A stretch of DNA of 64,000 nt. Origin: Jacaranda mimosifolia (taxonomy: Eukaryota > Streptophyta > Magnoliopsida > Lamiales > Bignoniaceae). Made by a program: the position numbers and the translations under genes. The notes below the pieces were generated by a model. It was not told the origin of the DNA, made no database searches, and saw only the letters and a list, made by a program, of their open reading frames with translations. Below, piece by piece: positions 22,589 through 35,145 of this stretch. The DNA lies in contig CM032123.1 in the NCBI GenBank assembly GCA_018894105.1, positions 20,747,744 to 20,811,743 on the forward strand, read 5' to 3'. The stretch's first letter is position 1. Each line of letters starts with the position of its first letter.

Positions 22589-24477
22589 TCAAGCATGTTT
22601 TTCTCCCACTATTTTATCAAATTCCTCATGCCATAAGGAATTCGGGAAATCTCATTTCCTACTCAAAATCAAGGCCCAAAGGACTAGTAGCAAACCCACA
22701 ACTCGTGAGACATCCACAAACAATCCTATGGTAAACAACTTTTGCTAATTGTATATAAACCCTTGATTTGTTTTGCCTCACTTTTCATGTAGCCCCACGA
22801 TTTGTGCAGTATCTACACTACTAGGTGTCTAAGTCAGACCTACCAATCAATCTTTGATTCAAAACCACACTCTATCATTCCACGACTCGTGAGACAATGC
22901 ATAGGAAGCGTCAAATCAAAGTTGCATGATATGCTAAGTAAGTGAGCATAACTTTCCTCCATAAACATGACCCACGGCTCATGAGACATCACGCATATGT
23001 GGTAGCATCTCATGTCACATATTATTGGTAGAAGGCATGGATTAATTAAAATTCTTTTTAATTTGCATCCATATTGACTTAATATTTTGAAAGCTCTTAG
23101 ACTCCTCTAAGTGGATGGTGATTTTCTTGCCTGGAAAGATCTCATCAATTTTATCTTCTCTTATATAGGTTTTTAATATCATAACCATGCATCTCATACA
23201 TCAATAGGATAAAAAAAGCATAAATAAGTAAATGCGTCTAGCATGCTCCTAGGATGGGATGACCATGAGCCTTAACCAAGTAGTGCACTTAGAACTATAG
23301 GTGCACCACTTAGTTGATTTTAAATAGGTTTATTAAATCTAGCTATTACATAAATGTATTCCATACATTCATGGGTCTTCATGCCTCATTGATTCCCTTG
23401 GCCTTCTTTGTCTCCTTGCAACATTTACAAGAGAGAAGAAATTCTCAGTCCTAGTGATTCTACTCTCATAACATTTACAAGATAAAAAATTAAGAGTCAT
23501 GCAAACCCCTATTTATTACAACTCTTTTCAACAACTTGAAACAAATAAAACCAATTTAAAGGCTCATATTCATCCCCATACATTCATCATCCATTCAACA
23601 ATTAAATGAACAATAAATTAAGAATTGGCATTCAATTCAACAAATTAAATGCTTATCTCATAAACAATTAATTAACTAGCAAAAATAAGCATAACTCCTT
23701 ATGCATCTCATTTTTGCACCTAATTGAAAATTAGCTTGAACTTGATTTGAGCACTCACACAACATTTGTGCAACAAAATAAGGATGAATGATCAAGTTTG
23801 ATCGGCCAAAAATACCAAATAACACAAAAACGAGTTCTAGGGTGACCTTAGGCAGGCCGCTACCAAACCAGCTGGCAGGGCACACAGCGGGCATGCACAA
23901 AGCACACCCACAGTCATGCCTAACTGCTGCCAGGCAGCGTGATAGCCCTGCCACAAGTTGCACCAATCAATTGTTTAAGCATTGTTTTGTGTTTTTGCCA
24001 CTCCATACCATATGGAACCTCCATAACATCATTTCGTACAAATTTTGACAAATTCTTAGACTATAAAAATATTTAAAAACTGGAAATTAAAGTGCTCAAA
24101 GTGCTTCAAAAATCAAATCTAAGTGAGAATCAACATTCTTCAAAAATCTCCAATTAACTCCAATCCAATTGGATCCAAAAATGGTCAAAACACCTTAAGG
24201 CCAAATGAAACATGCTATATCAACATATAATATCATTTAATGTTAAATCAACATTTAACATAAACATCCATAAATCAAAATCATCCCAACACATGAATCA
24301 ACACTTAAATCACATATTAGCATATTTCAATTCATCATTAAAGAAGTCACATGCAAAATCATCCAAAAACTCAAGTTCATAAATTAAATTAAGTATTTGG
24401 AGATTAGAATCAATTCATCACATGAATCAATTCACCAAAAATCCAAATTAAAGCCTGAATCAGGCTCCGATACCACT
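22589..24477 (-). other. Copia A untranslated leader with primer-binding site
   Basis: The minus strand aligns with copia B 54936-56830, the long non-coding leader between 5' LTR and gag. The GC-richer island at 23820-23960 corresponds to 55440-55570 of copia B. Next to the LTR, the minus strand reads tggtatcggagc (24475-24464), a primer-binding site complementary to the 3' end of initiator methionine tRNA with one change from the usual tggtatcagagc. Apparent open frames here are non-coding. Confidence 0.8.
24464..24475 (-). promoter_or_regulatory. Copia A primer-binding site (tRNA-iMet)
   Basis: Minus strand tggtatcggagc, two bases inside the 5' LTR end, as in copia B. One base (A to G) differs from the copia B site. 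Confidence 0.8.
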
Positions 24478-26168
24478 TGAAGGTAAGAGTGGGTTAAGGA
24501 TCCAAAATATAAAACCATGAAATGTTAAATATAACTTACCTACTCCACTCCAAGGATCTAATCATGCATTTAATAAGGATTTAGATCCAGAAAATTTTCC
24601 TTGAATGTTAAATTCAAAGGTAGAAGAAGAAAGACTCCAACGAACTCTTCAAATGAGCAATCACGCACAGCAGAAAGTCACCAACTGTTGACCACCTTCC
24701 ATGACTCCAAAATTGTTCAAAATTTACATAGAGAAGCTGAACACACCAAGGAATATATTGTAAAAAATTTGTGCCAATCAAATCTTCCAAAGTCCTTAAA
24801 ATCTGCCATGAAAGTCACTGCACAACAATGAATCACCAAGAGCACCAAGTCCCCCAAGTGTTGGACCTCTAATATAATAATCCACACACCCAAGGATAGC
24901 CCTAATCAGCCTCAAATATGCTAGATAATGAGAGGACGAAGGTGAGGGAGTAGCGGTTATGAGAGAATTGGAGAGGAAAAGAGTTTGAAGAGTGTTAAAC
25001 TTCAACACCTGAAAGATCTAACTTTTTGAGGGAAAATGAGAATCTTGAGTGTAGCCCCATCACATGGCCGGCCATCTCTTATTTATAGAGAGGACAGTGT
25101 GATGCAAGTTGGCATCACACCTTCCATGGTTAGTTGGCCAACTTGGCAACCAATTTGCATGTGAATTTCACATGCATTTAAATTTAATTTGTATCTTCAT
25201 TTCATCTTAGGAAATGTAGTGCAAATTAATTCTAAATTAACCTCAAATGAACTCCTTCATTTGAAGTTCCTCCAAAACCAAATTCTCATTTTAATTAAAT
25301 TAACTCTTTAATTTAATTAATTGGTTTGAATTAACTCCTTAAGTCAATTAACTTAACTCTTTAAGTTTAAATGTGTCAACTTAATGCTTTAAGTTAACTT
25401 GACTAATTAATTTTCACATGGCACCAATTAAATTAACCCCTTAATTTAATTGGTCTAATTTAACTCCTTAAATTATTTTCATTAATTTAACAATTAAATT
25501 AATCAAGCCAAAATGACCAAAAAATTAGTCAATTGAATTCTTATCCAAAACTGCCTAGGAGAATTTCTGAGTTAGAAAATTCCTCCCATCAAGTAGAACT
25601 TCCTTTAGACTTTTGTGTGTGACCTGTTAGGTTCATCCACTCATTGGATATGGGCTCACAACTAATTGTGATATTTTGAATATAGAAATACTCATATTGG
25701 TTTAAACTCCTTTAAACTAATAACCATTTTAATTAATCTCCATCCATTAATTGAAAGGTACTAAACCTTCATAGTCGATATCTAGCAACAAATTCATGGA
25801 AACCAACTAATTGGATGAAATGAATATGCTATGATGAACCACTCTAGCTTTACGCTTACCATGCAAATATGGTCATTCCATCTTCTATCTCCCAAAAAAG
25901 GCCCAGGGCAAGATATTTGTTGGCCCCCCAATAGCCTGCATTACCATATTTCTAATTCCAATACTCGATTCCCATTTATTAACAGTTTTGAAAAACTCAT
26001 TTTTTCCAAATTTTCATACTACCTTGCACAAGAATTTCTTGAAATCGATCATTATAAAATACATAGGAGATGCACTCGCCCTCCACAATGATGAGGAGAA
26101 GAATCCCATCTTGGATCATACTAACCTCCATGTCAAAGTAGCTCATACCTAATCTCAACCTGGATAAC
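24478..26168 (-). mobile_element. Copia A 5' LTR, minus strand: 3' portion
   Basis: This is the larger part of the 5' LTR of copia A, reading leftward to its CA end at 24478. It contains the TATA region (tatttatagagag near 25079) and the TTAATTAA-rich segment at 25300-25510. The last 120 bases differ noticeably from the other LTR copies. It is interrupted at 26168 by a plus-strand solo LTR and resumes at 28419. Confidence 0.85.
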
Positions 26169-28418
26169 TATTGGAATAGTACCCGACAAGCCAATTAGAT
26201 TGGCTTTGTTAAAGCTATTTTCTTGTAAAACAATCTTGATTGAATGGTATCTTAATATGACCATCTTCATCTTATGCTCTTTTATTACTTCACTTGCATT
26301 TGGATGAAGCCCTTAGATAACACATGACTACGGGACTTGGTCAGTTCACTGGGTGATGATCATGGAATAAGTTTTACACAGTCGTGATCTTAAATCTTCC
26401 AAGTCGTAGCATCTTATGAGACAGGGCATCTAAGACCCGAATAAACTTGTACTAACGATGCATAAATCCAAGAGTTGGACATTGCTCCATTCCATGAGCA
26501 ACTATATGAGATACGGGTGTATGTTAGTCGGTGTTCGTTAGAGAACAAGGCATTGAAGACCCTCTGGAGAATCCACTAGATAGCCATGTAGCAAGTTGGT
26601 AGTGGTTAATTCTCCCGCTTATGCTAGTGCATATTATTAGTCCTCTGACCTGAGGATCCATGGTAACCTTGTGTTCGGTCCTCATGTTTTGACTCTTCCT
26701 TGATCACTTAGCAAGTCTTTCAGGTTCAGCTTGGGTATGAACTACTTGTCATGGAGGTTTGTGAGATCCAACATAGAATCCGACTCTTCACTTTTGTGAA
26801 GGGTGAGTACATCTCCTATGTGTTCTATAATGATCGATTCCAAGAAATCCTTGCGCAAGGTGGTGTGATAATTTGGAAAAGGAGTTTTCCAATAGTGAGG
26901 TCACAAAGGGAATCGAACATTGAGAATAGAGACATAGTATTGAGGCTATTATGGAGCCAACAAATATCTTGTCCTAGGCCTCTTTCGGGAGATAGGAGAC
27001 TGAAGGACTATATTTACATGGTATGCGTAGAGCTATGATGGTTCTCCAGAATATTCATTTCATCCAATTAGTTGGGCTCCATAGGCTTTAGGTTGGACAT
27101 CGACCATGGAGATTGGGTACTCTTCAATTATTGAAATTAATTGAATTGAGTCGATCAGTTTAAAAGAAGTTTTAAACTAAAATGAATATAAGATATTCAA
27201 AAGTCACAATGAGTTGTGAGCCCATGTATAATGAATGGTAGAACCTATTGGTTCACACACAAAAGCCAGATAGCTTTAAAAATTGGTAGAGCAATTTCTA
27301 AGTGTTAGAAAAATCACCCTTTTGGTGATCGATTTTTAAGGATCCAATTAAACGGTCAATTTTGGTATGATTAATTTAAGTGTTAAATTAATCAACTAAT
27401 TTAAAGAGTTAAATTAGATCGATAAATAAGAAGTTAATTATTTGGTACCATGTTAACCATCAATTGCACAAGTTGACTTAAAGAGTTAAGTTGACTAATT
27501 TAAGCTTAAGAGTTAAGCTTGTTTGATTTAAGAGTTAAATCAAAGGTTAATTAATTAAATTAAAGTATTTATTTAATTAATTGGAAGAATAATTTTTGGA
27601 GGCAAAATTTAAATAAGTGTTCATTTAAATTAGCATCTTAATTACATTTGGAATTAGATTCCAAATGTAATTGAAATGCACATCAAATTCAAGTAAAACT
27701 TGATTTGAATTTTGCCAACTTGGCATGGCACTTGGGCGGTCACCTTGAGGAAGGTGTGATGCCAACTAGAATCACAACTTCCACCCTCTATATATAGATA
27801 TAGAGAGCATGCAAAATTTGAAATTAATTGCTAGAAAGTGTGAGAATTAGATTCTTGCATTCCCTCAAAAATCCCTCTCTCCATGCATTGCATCATGAGT
27901 TGAAGCTCTGCATTTGTTCTTCTTCCCAACCTGAAAATTGGCCTCCTCTACCTCATTTTCTCCTATCTAACTCCAGCTTCTAGTTAGGGGAAATTTGAAG
28001 ATTGTTTGGTGTGTGGATTGTATCAATAGAGGCAAGGCGATTGACTTGCTTGGTTTTGGAGATCCATCTGCAACAACTTCCAGTTGGAAAATTTTTCTAG
28101 AGTGATCTAGAAGACTTTTTGATCCATTTTTTTTATAGTAGCTTCCTATGTGTGTAAAGGTGTTCTAGATTTAATTTGGTAATTTTTGGAGTAGTATAGC
28201 TAGGGCAAATGTTGCTGCCATTTTGCTACGCTGATTCCAGACAGTTTCTGGATCCGAGAGAAATAATTGATTTTCTCCTTGTTTTGAGCTACAAGAGGTA
28301 ATTTTTCTTCCTAATTCAAATCTATAGCATGAATAGATCCTTGGACGCTTGAGTAGCTTAGTTATTTTCAAGCTTATGAAGTTTTGATTTATGGATCCTA
28401 ACGCTACTCTTGCCTTCA
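26169..28418 (+). mobile_element. Solo copia LTR, plus strand, inserted in the copia A 5' LTR
   Basis: It starts TATTGGAATAGTACCCGACA at 26169 (first G of the usual TGTTGG mutated) and ends ...TTGCCTTCA at 28418, length 2250. Flanks are ATAAC (26164-26168) and ATAGC (28419-28423), a 5-bp duplication with one mismatch. Minus-strand LTR sequence continues on both sides (…acctggata on the left, cccgctacgtgg on the right), so an LTR lies head to head within an LTR of the same family. A TATA box (tatatatagatatagag) is near 27788. No internal sequence remains. Confidence 0.9.
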
Positions 28419-28970
28419 ATAGCCCGCTACGTGGTTGATAAAGAGTCAAAGTATGAGGACCTAAATACAAGGTTACAGTAGATTCTCAAGTCAAAGGACT
28501 AATAATATACACTAGCATAAGCTGGAGAACTTGCTACTACTGACTTGACATCCCAGCTATCTAGTGGATTCTCTTAGCGAGTCTTTAGTGAAATTGTTCT
28601 CTAACAAGCACCCACTGACATGCACCTATGTCTAACATGGATTGCTCATGAAACAGAGCAATATGCAACTCTTTGGATTTGTGCATCGTTAGTGCAAGTT
28701 TATTCGAATCTTAGATCCTTATCTCATAAGATTTTTTGATTAGAAATATTTAAAATCATGACCATGTAAGACTTATTCATGATCACCACCAGTGCGTGAC
28801 CAAGTCCCGTAGTCATGTGTGATTTAGGGCCTTCATCCAAATAGCAATGAAGTATAATAAACATAAGATGAAAATGGTCATTTATATAAGAATATCTTTC
28901 AATTAAAATTGTATCACAAGTGAAATACTTTACATGCCAATCTAATTAGTTGAGGGGCACTATTCTAACA
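28419..28970 (-). mobile_element. Copia A 5' LTR, minus strand: 5' portion
   Basis: From 28970 leftward the minus strand reads TGTTAGAATAGTGCC and matches the first 550 bases of the family LTR. It ends where the plus-strand solo LTR was inserted. The outer flank (28971 onward, gtttt) is not copia sequence and appears to belong to the neighbouring gypsy element. Confidence 0.85.
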
Positions 28971-30250
28971 GTTTTGAGCTCCTTGGGTTGAAGATGTATT
29001 TTTTGGAAGAGAGTGATTAGGGAAAAATTTGGAGAAAATGAGTGAGGTCAGGTAAGGCCAGAGCCTTCTTTCTTAAGCTGGTAGGAGGTTCAAAAGTTGA
29101 GTTCTACAGCTAAAGAAAAGTACATTAGGCTTGTTGAGGTGACCATTAGCTAAAATCCTCCGATGATGCATTGTTTGATGAAGGTGTTAAATAATGAGGT
29201 TTTGGAGAGAAATTAAGCGAATCAAGATGAATTTTTGTAGCTTGAGGTTAAAGCTCAAGCAAATGAGTGCAGTTCAAACCTATAACCATAATGAGCAGGT
29301 TAAGTTTATCGAGGTGACCCCTATCTAAAATTCTCTTATGCTTAAGTCAGAATAAGCGTGATGGAGATAAAAAGATCAGAAAGAGCTAGAAGAGTAAGTG
29401 TATGAAGTGTGTATCTAAAATAAGTGCTGAGTTAGAATACTTATAGAGTTCTACAGGTTTGAAATTACTAAAAACCTCTATAAGAATACGGATCACCTAT
29501 AAAATCATAAGGTTGAAATAGGTATTTTGGCTTCAAGTGGAGATACAAATGGGACATCACTGTCTAAAATAGTATAAAATTACTCTTTTCTATCGAGAAA
29601 TGACTACATGGGCATATTTTGTGCAGATGAGACAAGTTGACGACTGCAATTAATGTAGAGGAGAAAAACTCCCAAAGAGCCTGAAGGATATTTAATGCGA
29701 TCTCACAGGCTAAATAGATGGGTTAAGATCGAACACCTAGGGGGAAAGTCGATCTAAAGGCAATGACTCCTCAGGAATGTATAGTAACTATTTGAGAGAG
29801 GCTTGACCTAAAGGCGATCAGCCTATTTATCATAACGTTCTAATTAAATTAACTGTATCTCATCTAACACCAATGATGTCAAATTGACTTTGTTCTTTTT
29901 ATAAGGTCCAATTATGATGTTATATCATAAGTTCCCCCACTTCTAAGTCCAAGAAAATATGCACTATGAGAAAAGGCAACATAAAGTTTGAATTGAGAAA
30001 TAGGTAATCCCTTGATGTCCTTTTTATTAGTATGAAGATTGGGTGGAATAGCTATTCCCCTTAATTCTTAATTTACCAACATGAAGTCTAAGAATAAATA
30101 ATCGATCGCCACCTCAAATAAATAACTTGAGAGATTTAAAGCGCAATGATTGCCATGTAGCTCTATGCTTTGGGATTCTCAGCGCATTGTTTAAGAGGCG
30201 TGTATAACTATGACGTAGTCACTTTTTAAACACACCAAAATTCCTGCCTA
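28971..30250. other. LTR-like or leader-like sequence of the gypsy element
   Basis: No coding sequence that I can support. Two related phrases (gttgaggtgaccattagctaa near 29135 and tcgaggtgacccctatctaa near 29310) suggest a local diverged repeat. At 29919 the text TGTTATATCATAAGTTCCCC could be an LTR start on the plus strand. Assignment is uncertain. Confidence 0.35.
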
Positions 30251-30257
30251 TTTATCC

Positions 30258-30270
30258 TTATAAATAGAGT
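30258..30270 (+). promoter_or_regulatory. Possible plus-strand TATA box
   Basis: ccttataaatagag is a near-ideal plant TATA box, with CT-rich and ttcacaacatttag text 30-45 bases downstream that could hold a start site. It could drive the plus-strand coding-like region at 30740-31900, or belong to a plus-strand LTR. No experimental-type evidence is available. Confidence 0.4.
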
Positions 30271-30739
30271 TAAGAAAGCGCTTGTTTTCACTTTCACAAC
30301 ATTTAGATTTTGTGAACATATTTTGAAAGCTTTAGAGCTCTAGTGAAGTTAGGTAAATTCCAGGAAATGTTCAAAAGATCCATCCTTTCAACTGATGACC
30401 CATTTCCATTTTTAATCCTCAATAAGTGTAAGAGCATTTTTCCATCTTTTGTTCTTCATCTTTACTGTATGCGTCTTTGTCTGTTGCTATTAGTTTCTCT
30501 GATTCTCTGTTTTTTCTATCAATGAGAAAACAGAGGCATTATAGTATGCAATTTTCTTATTTTTGTTAGGTAACTTTTTGCCTTCTTTTACTGCAGAATA
30601 ATTTTTCAAAGATGTTTAACTGAGATAAGAAACTAGCCAAAGCTCTAGCGAAATCTATAGACCAGAAACCAACTCCTAATGAGAGGTTGAGCTCTCCTTC
30701 AAAGCCATTAACAAGTGATTTTCCTGCCCTCCAACTGCC

Positions 30740-31900
30740 ATCCCCCACCCCCTCTCACCAACTCAAGAGCCTTCAAAGTTAAGGGGGGAATAGACCTTTA
30801 GATGGAGAGTGCATCCCTATGCTTAAAAGATTTTCTGTTATGGTGTCCACAACTCCTAATTTGGAAGAGATCTTGCACGAGCCTGTTAAGCTTGGGCCGT
30901 TCACTAGATTACGAACCACTTTGTAGATATCCTAGGTGGATATCTTTCACTTTTTGGAGCCACGCTTCTTCACTACCAACTAAGGGTGGCCTATCGTGAC
31001 TGAATTGGTAGACTTTCATTTTCCAATTACTTTAAAGAGAATTTAATGAGTTGATGCATCTCTCCAAGTCGAAAGCCATTCAGACTTATGGTACAATCTA
31101 GTAAGTCCTTAGTTTTTTTATGATTTTTGTCAACTATGAGTATATTGTTCCAACTTATTAAGCTTATTGTTAATGTGGCAATGCCCCCAAATGGCTTATG
31201 CCTCCATAGTCAATTAGTGGTGGTGATATAAGATAGGCACAAAGAGATGCATCATTGTGATGACCTTGGAGGTCGATCTGAGGATGCCCTTCTCCAGAAA
31301 GTGTCAAAGGTAGACTCCTTTTGACGTTTACCTCCAAACCTTTATAGAAAACACATACATATCAGTTGAGGTCGGAAGCTTCATTAGAAATACTCAGGTT
31401 GAAGGGCGAGGTGGCAATGACTGAGTGTCGAGGTCAATGACTAGGGAAATGAGGCCTTCGACAATGCCAAAGCTTTATATTAATTTAAGCTTCCTGAGAA
31501 GCGGATCTTTATAATCAATGCCTTTATTTGATCGCCAGCCTTCGAAAATATCTGCTTCCATATGGGTAGGGAAGATGTTACCACAAAGCCTGAGTCAGTT
31601 GTAAGTGTTGGATGTTGAAATGATGAATCAAAATTCGACAACACTCCCTGTAATAACTTTTAGCCATTTTCTAATGCTTATGGTTAGGAGGCTGAGTTCG
31701 TAGTTCCTAGCGAGTTTGATTCTTTTCCCCTTTTATGATGAGCTTATCTAAGAACACGAAACCAGTGAGGCTAAGAGAAAACATGGCAAGCCTCCAGGCT
31801 CTTCTAAAGAAGTTGAGGTTGATGAAAAAAGAGTTAATATCATCAACCTCTCTTTGACCTCGGATGCTAGAGGGAAGATAGACCCTAAAACTATCTCAAT
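30740..31900 (+). pseudogene. Decayed coding-like region opposite to gypsy pol (possible antisense ORF)
   Basis: Several plus-strand stretches read as protein though stops separate them: PNLEEILHEPVKLGPFTRLR (about 30855-30915), GRSEDALLQKVSKVDSF (about 31273-31320) and KHGKPPGSSKEVEVDEKRVN followed by IINLSLTSDARGKIDPKT (about 31775-31890). The charged tail looks like a C-terminus. Tat-lineage gypsy elements are known to carry an extra ORF on the antisense strand between integrase and the 3' LTR, and this lies in that place. I cannot show homology; a plant-mobile-domain protein is one guess. It is clearly non-functional now. Confidence 0.4.
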
Positions 31901-32237
31901 GTAATAGATTTGCTAGGATCTACGCTTTCTTTGTGAAAAACAATTATCTTCTAGTGGAAGTTTTCCTCTTTTGTTGTTCACTCTTTATGTGTTATCGTTT
32001 TTGTGCATACTCCCAGGCCCCACCAATTATTGAAAATATGGTGCTTTAGCAAACTTTTTCAATAAGTAGAACTACTAGAAATAACTATAGTAATACTAAT
32101 CGAGCTTATGAATTAACAAACTCCAAGAATGGTGAGATCAACTTTTGCTTGTATTTAATTACGTTGATGAAATCTAAACAAAGAAGACTAATGATAGAAA
32201 ATACAATAACTTTGATGTCGACATTCTTATTTATGTA

Positions 32238-32515
32238 GACCTAAGGACGGTTGAGCACAATGACCTGAAGTTGAGATATAATAATGCTTAAAGGCAGTTA
32301 AATTTAGTAAGACTTGAAGGCAGTCAAGTAATAACAAAGCCTAAAGGCGGCCCAATGTTTGTAACACTGTAGGTAGTCTAAAAATTAATAAAGCATAAAG
32401 GGACCCCATATTTGTAAGATCTGTAGGCAATTTGAAAATCATAAGACCTAAAGATGACCAAATAGTAGGACTTGATGGCAATTGAAATCAATAACACCTA
32501 AAGGTGATCTTTATT
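32238..32515. repeat. Degenerate tandem repeat, about 26-bp unit, about eleven copies
   Basis: Versions of cctaaaggcggcc / cttgaaggcagtc recur near 32240, 32264, 32289, 32314, 32340, 32368, 32393, 32421, 32447, 32471 and 32499, giving steps of 24-28 bases. Two versions tend to alternate, hinting at an older 53-bp dimer. It lies just beyond the integrase end of the gypsy element. Tandem repeats in this position are known in Tat/Ogre elements and can seed satellites. Confidence 0.75.
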
Positions 32516-32649
32516 TAATTGAATATGAAGTCAATGTCGGAGAGAAAGATAGGAAAAAAAAACCTTTTATTCTAATCAAAGAACATCCGATTGCATGGTC
32601 GCAATAAAGTGATGAGATAATGATAGGAATCTTAGACCTAGAATTTTCT

Positions 32650-32882
32650 CAAGATGATGCCATTCTATGGTTGGGGCATTTCATTCCCATCAAGATCTTC
32701 CAACCTATAAGAGTTTTTTTTACAGCAGGGAGGGAAGGGGCCAACTTTGAGTACCCTTTATGGCCCTTCCCAGTTGTGGTCGAAGCTCCCCCACATGCTT
32801 AGAAACTTCAACCCTTTTAAGTACATGATCACCAACATGGAAGTTCCTATATCGAACTATCTTATTTTACACCTTAGTATCG
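32650..32882 (-). pseudogene. Gypsy integrase C-terminal fragment
   Basis: The minus strand reads VRYRNFHVGDHVLKRVEVSK, then GELRPQLGRAIKGT, corresponding to the family pattern VRxRxFxVGDLVLR...GKLxPxWEGP that ends plant gypsy integrases. Stops follow. Integrase inserts the cDNA copy; only this end is readable. Confidence 0.75.
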
Positions 32883-34759
32883 ATGTTATATAGTGCTACA
32901 TCTTTATATACACTTGTTGCCTCTTTTTCTCTAATGTGTTAAGGTTGAAATACATGGCTTCCATACTATTTCTTTTTATCATAATTGAGGACCTTTACTA
33001 TTTCTTATATTGATTTCGTTGAAATCACTATCTTTGACCCTATAAACTAGACTTTAAGGACTTTTCTCGTCAATGAAAATGAAATATTGTCAAAATCCAA
33101 TCTCATCACACCACTCTATGATTTTCTTACCTTGAAATTAAAAACTATTATTGGATATAATGATTATTGAAAGCTCAAATCTACAAATTATGTTATTCCA
33201 AATGAAACTGCAGACTACACATCTGTGATTTGAGGAACGGCTTCAACTTCTACCCATTTTGTGAAATATTCAACAACAATGACAAGGAATTTTCTTTAAC
33301 CAAGACCATAAGAAATGGCTTGATGATATCTATCCCCTATTAATTCAATGGCCAACAAATATCCATGTTTGTGATGATTGTTATCGATTGCTGTGCAGTG
33401 TTTGAGAGAACGGAAATGATTCATATCTTATTAAGAAATCAACAACATCTTTAAATAGGATTGTCCAAAAGTATCCTTACTGCATGACCTTATAAGCCAA
33501 TGATCAACAGTTGAAGTAGTTTCCACGACTAGTGACGTATATTTCTTGAAAGACTGCCATTTGGAGTAATATCTAAACAATGACCCAATGAAAGACTTTT
33601 TGAAGAGAAAAGCCCTATTAAAAGCATCTCAAGATGCTCTATATTTGAGACATCAGGATACAACCTTTTCTTTTGGTATCTTTCCATCCTTGAGATAATC
33701 CACTATCTCATCTTGCCAACTTCGTTCCTATCTTTTGAGGGACGAGATAAATAAAGTATTCATTTTCATGGTATGTTGGTCAATTTTAGGCTTGTCGGCC
33801 ACTACAAACATAATTGCCCAATCTCTTATCCCTCTTTAGAGCTTACAAATGTTGAGAGAGCATCTACTTCTTCACTCTCTAATTTGGACACTTGACTTAG
33901 AATAAATTATTTAAATATGCCATGAAGCTCCTTTACTCTAGCTAAGTATTTAATTATAGAGGCTTCTTTTTCTTCATAAGATCCATCGAATTAAGCTACT
34001 ACACAACTGTGAATCTTTGATAATTCTGAGTAACTGGACCTCGTTACCCAACGCCATTTTCATTCTAGCAATTAATGCCTCATACTCTAGCTTTTTGTTA
34101 GTAACTTACAAATTTATTTTTCACATAAAATCCAATTCAATACCATTCGCAGATTAGAGAGAGATTTCTACTCTCCTCCCATGGTAATAGAAGATCCATC
34201 AACTAAAAGAGTATAAGGAATGGAGCAATCATTCTCATTAGGGAGTTTGATTCACTCAACCAAGAAATCAATCAATATTTATGCCTTGATAGCTATCCTG
34301 GCCTACAAATGGATGTTGAATTCGTCAAGTTTGATGGCCCACCTTGTGAGTTGACATGAGGTGTTAAGCTTCACTAGCACCTTGGTTTTTCCAAAAGGTG
34401 GGCCAAAAATGGTGGGATCATTAAATAATGCTTTAGGTCGACCAATGCCTTGTCACAGTCTTTCGTCTATTGGAATTTCTTTAAGTTCGTTAGAATTTTG
34501 AAGAAATGTGGGCTTTTATTCGCCAATCTGGCAATGAACCTATTGAGGCAACAATTTGACCCACCAAACTTTCCACTTCCTTTATTGATTTTTGGCATTG
34601 CGGTATCCTATATTGCTTCGATCTCTTGGGGATTGGCCTTGACTGTCCATGTAACCCAAAAATTTTCCACCTCAAATTCCAAATGTGTATTTTGAAGGAT
34701 TCAACTTCATGCCAAATTTTATAAGAATGGAGAATGTGTCTTTGAGATCTCTGTTATGA

Positions 34760-35145
34760 TCATCCTCCTTAATACTCTTCATGATATATCATCCACATAA
34801 ACTTCTATTATATTGTCAGTCTCTTCTTTGAACATATGATTGACAAGCTTTTGGTAGTTCATTCTACATTCTTCAATCCAAAAGATATGACAAGAAAGCA
34901 ACAGATACCCTTCTCGATGATGAAAGATAACTTGTGCCCATCTTTGGGTACGATCAAGATTTGGTAATAGTCTTAAAAGGCATTCACATGCTTAGAAGTG
35001 GACACCCTTGCTATAAAATCTACGGATAAGTCTATTCGAGGTAGTAAGTATGCATTTATAGGGTATGCTTTATTGAGATAAGTGAAGCCATACAAATGCA
35101 CCATCTTCCCTCATTCTTAGGGATAAGCACAACATTACAAAGCCA
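34760..35145 (-). pseudogene. Gypsy reverse transcriptase fragment (Tat type)
   Basis: On the minus strand a WLCNVVLIPKNEGRW motif (35145 leftward) matches the WLANVVLVPKKxGKW opening of Tat-lineage RT. Further on, LVNHMFKEETD and YVDD (about 34800) match the LVNxMF...EVYVDDM catalytic region. The two Asp of YVDD are present. Small indels between them shift the frame at least twice and stops are frequent, so no protein is possible. Confidence 0.85.

Larger units (their letters stand above)
2781..28970 (-). mobile_element. Copia A: old minus-strand Ty1/copia element, interrupted by solo LTRs
   Basis: In minus orientation the parts run in the correct order: 5' LTR (28970 down to 24478, interrupted), primer-binding site (24475-24464), long leader (24463-22589 and 20381-about 20340), gag (about 20340-19659), then nucleocapsid zinc knuckle and protease start (3110-2781). 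Each part aligns by eye with the complete copia B at 52742-63053. It is interrupted three times by solo LTRs of the same family and ends at 2781 against a gypsy LTR, so integrase, RT, RNase H and the 3' LTR are missing. It has no intact reading frame. Confidence 0.85.

Noticed and set aside
23676..24048. Open frames on both strands in a GC-richer patch (Cys- and Ala-rich translations)
   Set aside because: It aligns with the non-coding leader of copia B (55440-55570), where the frame is not kept.
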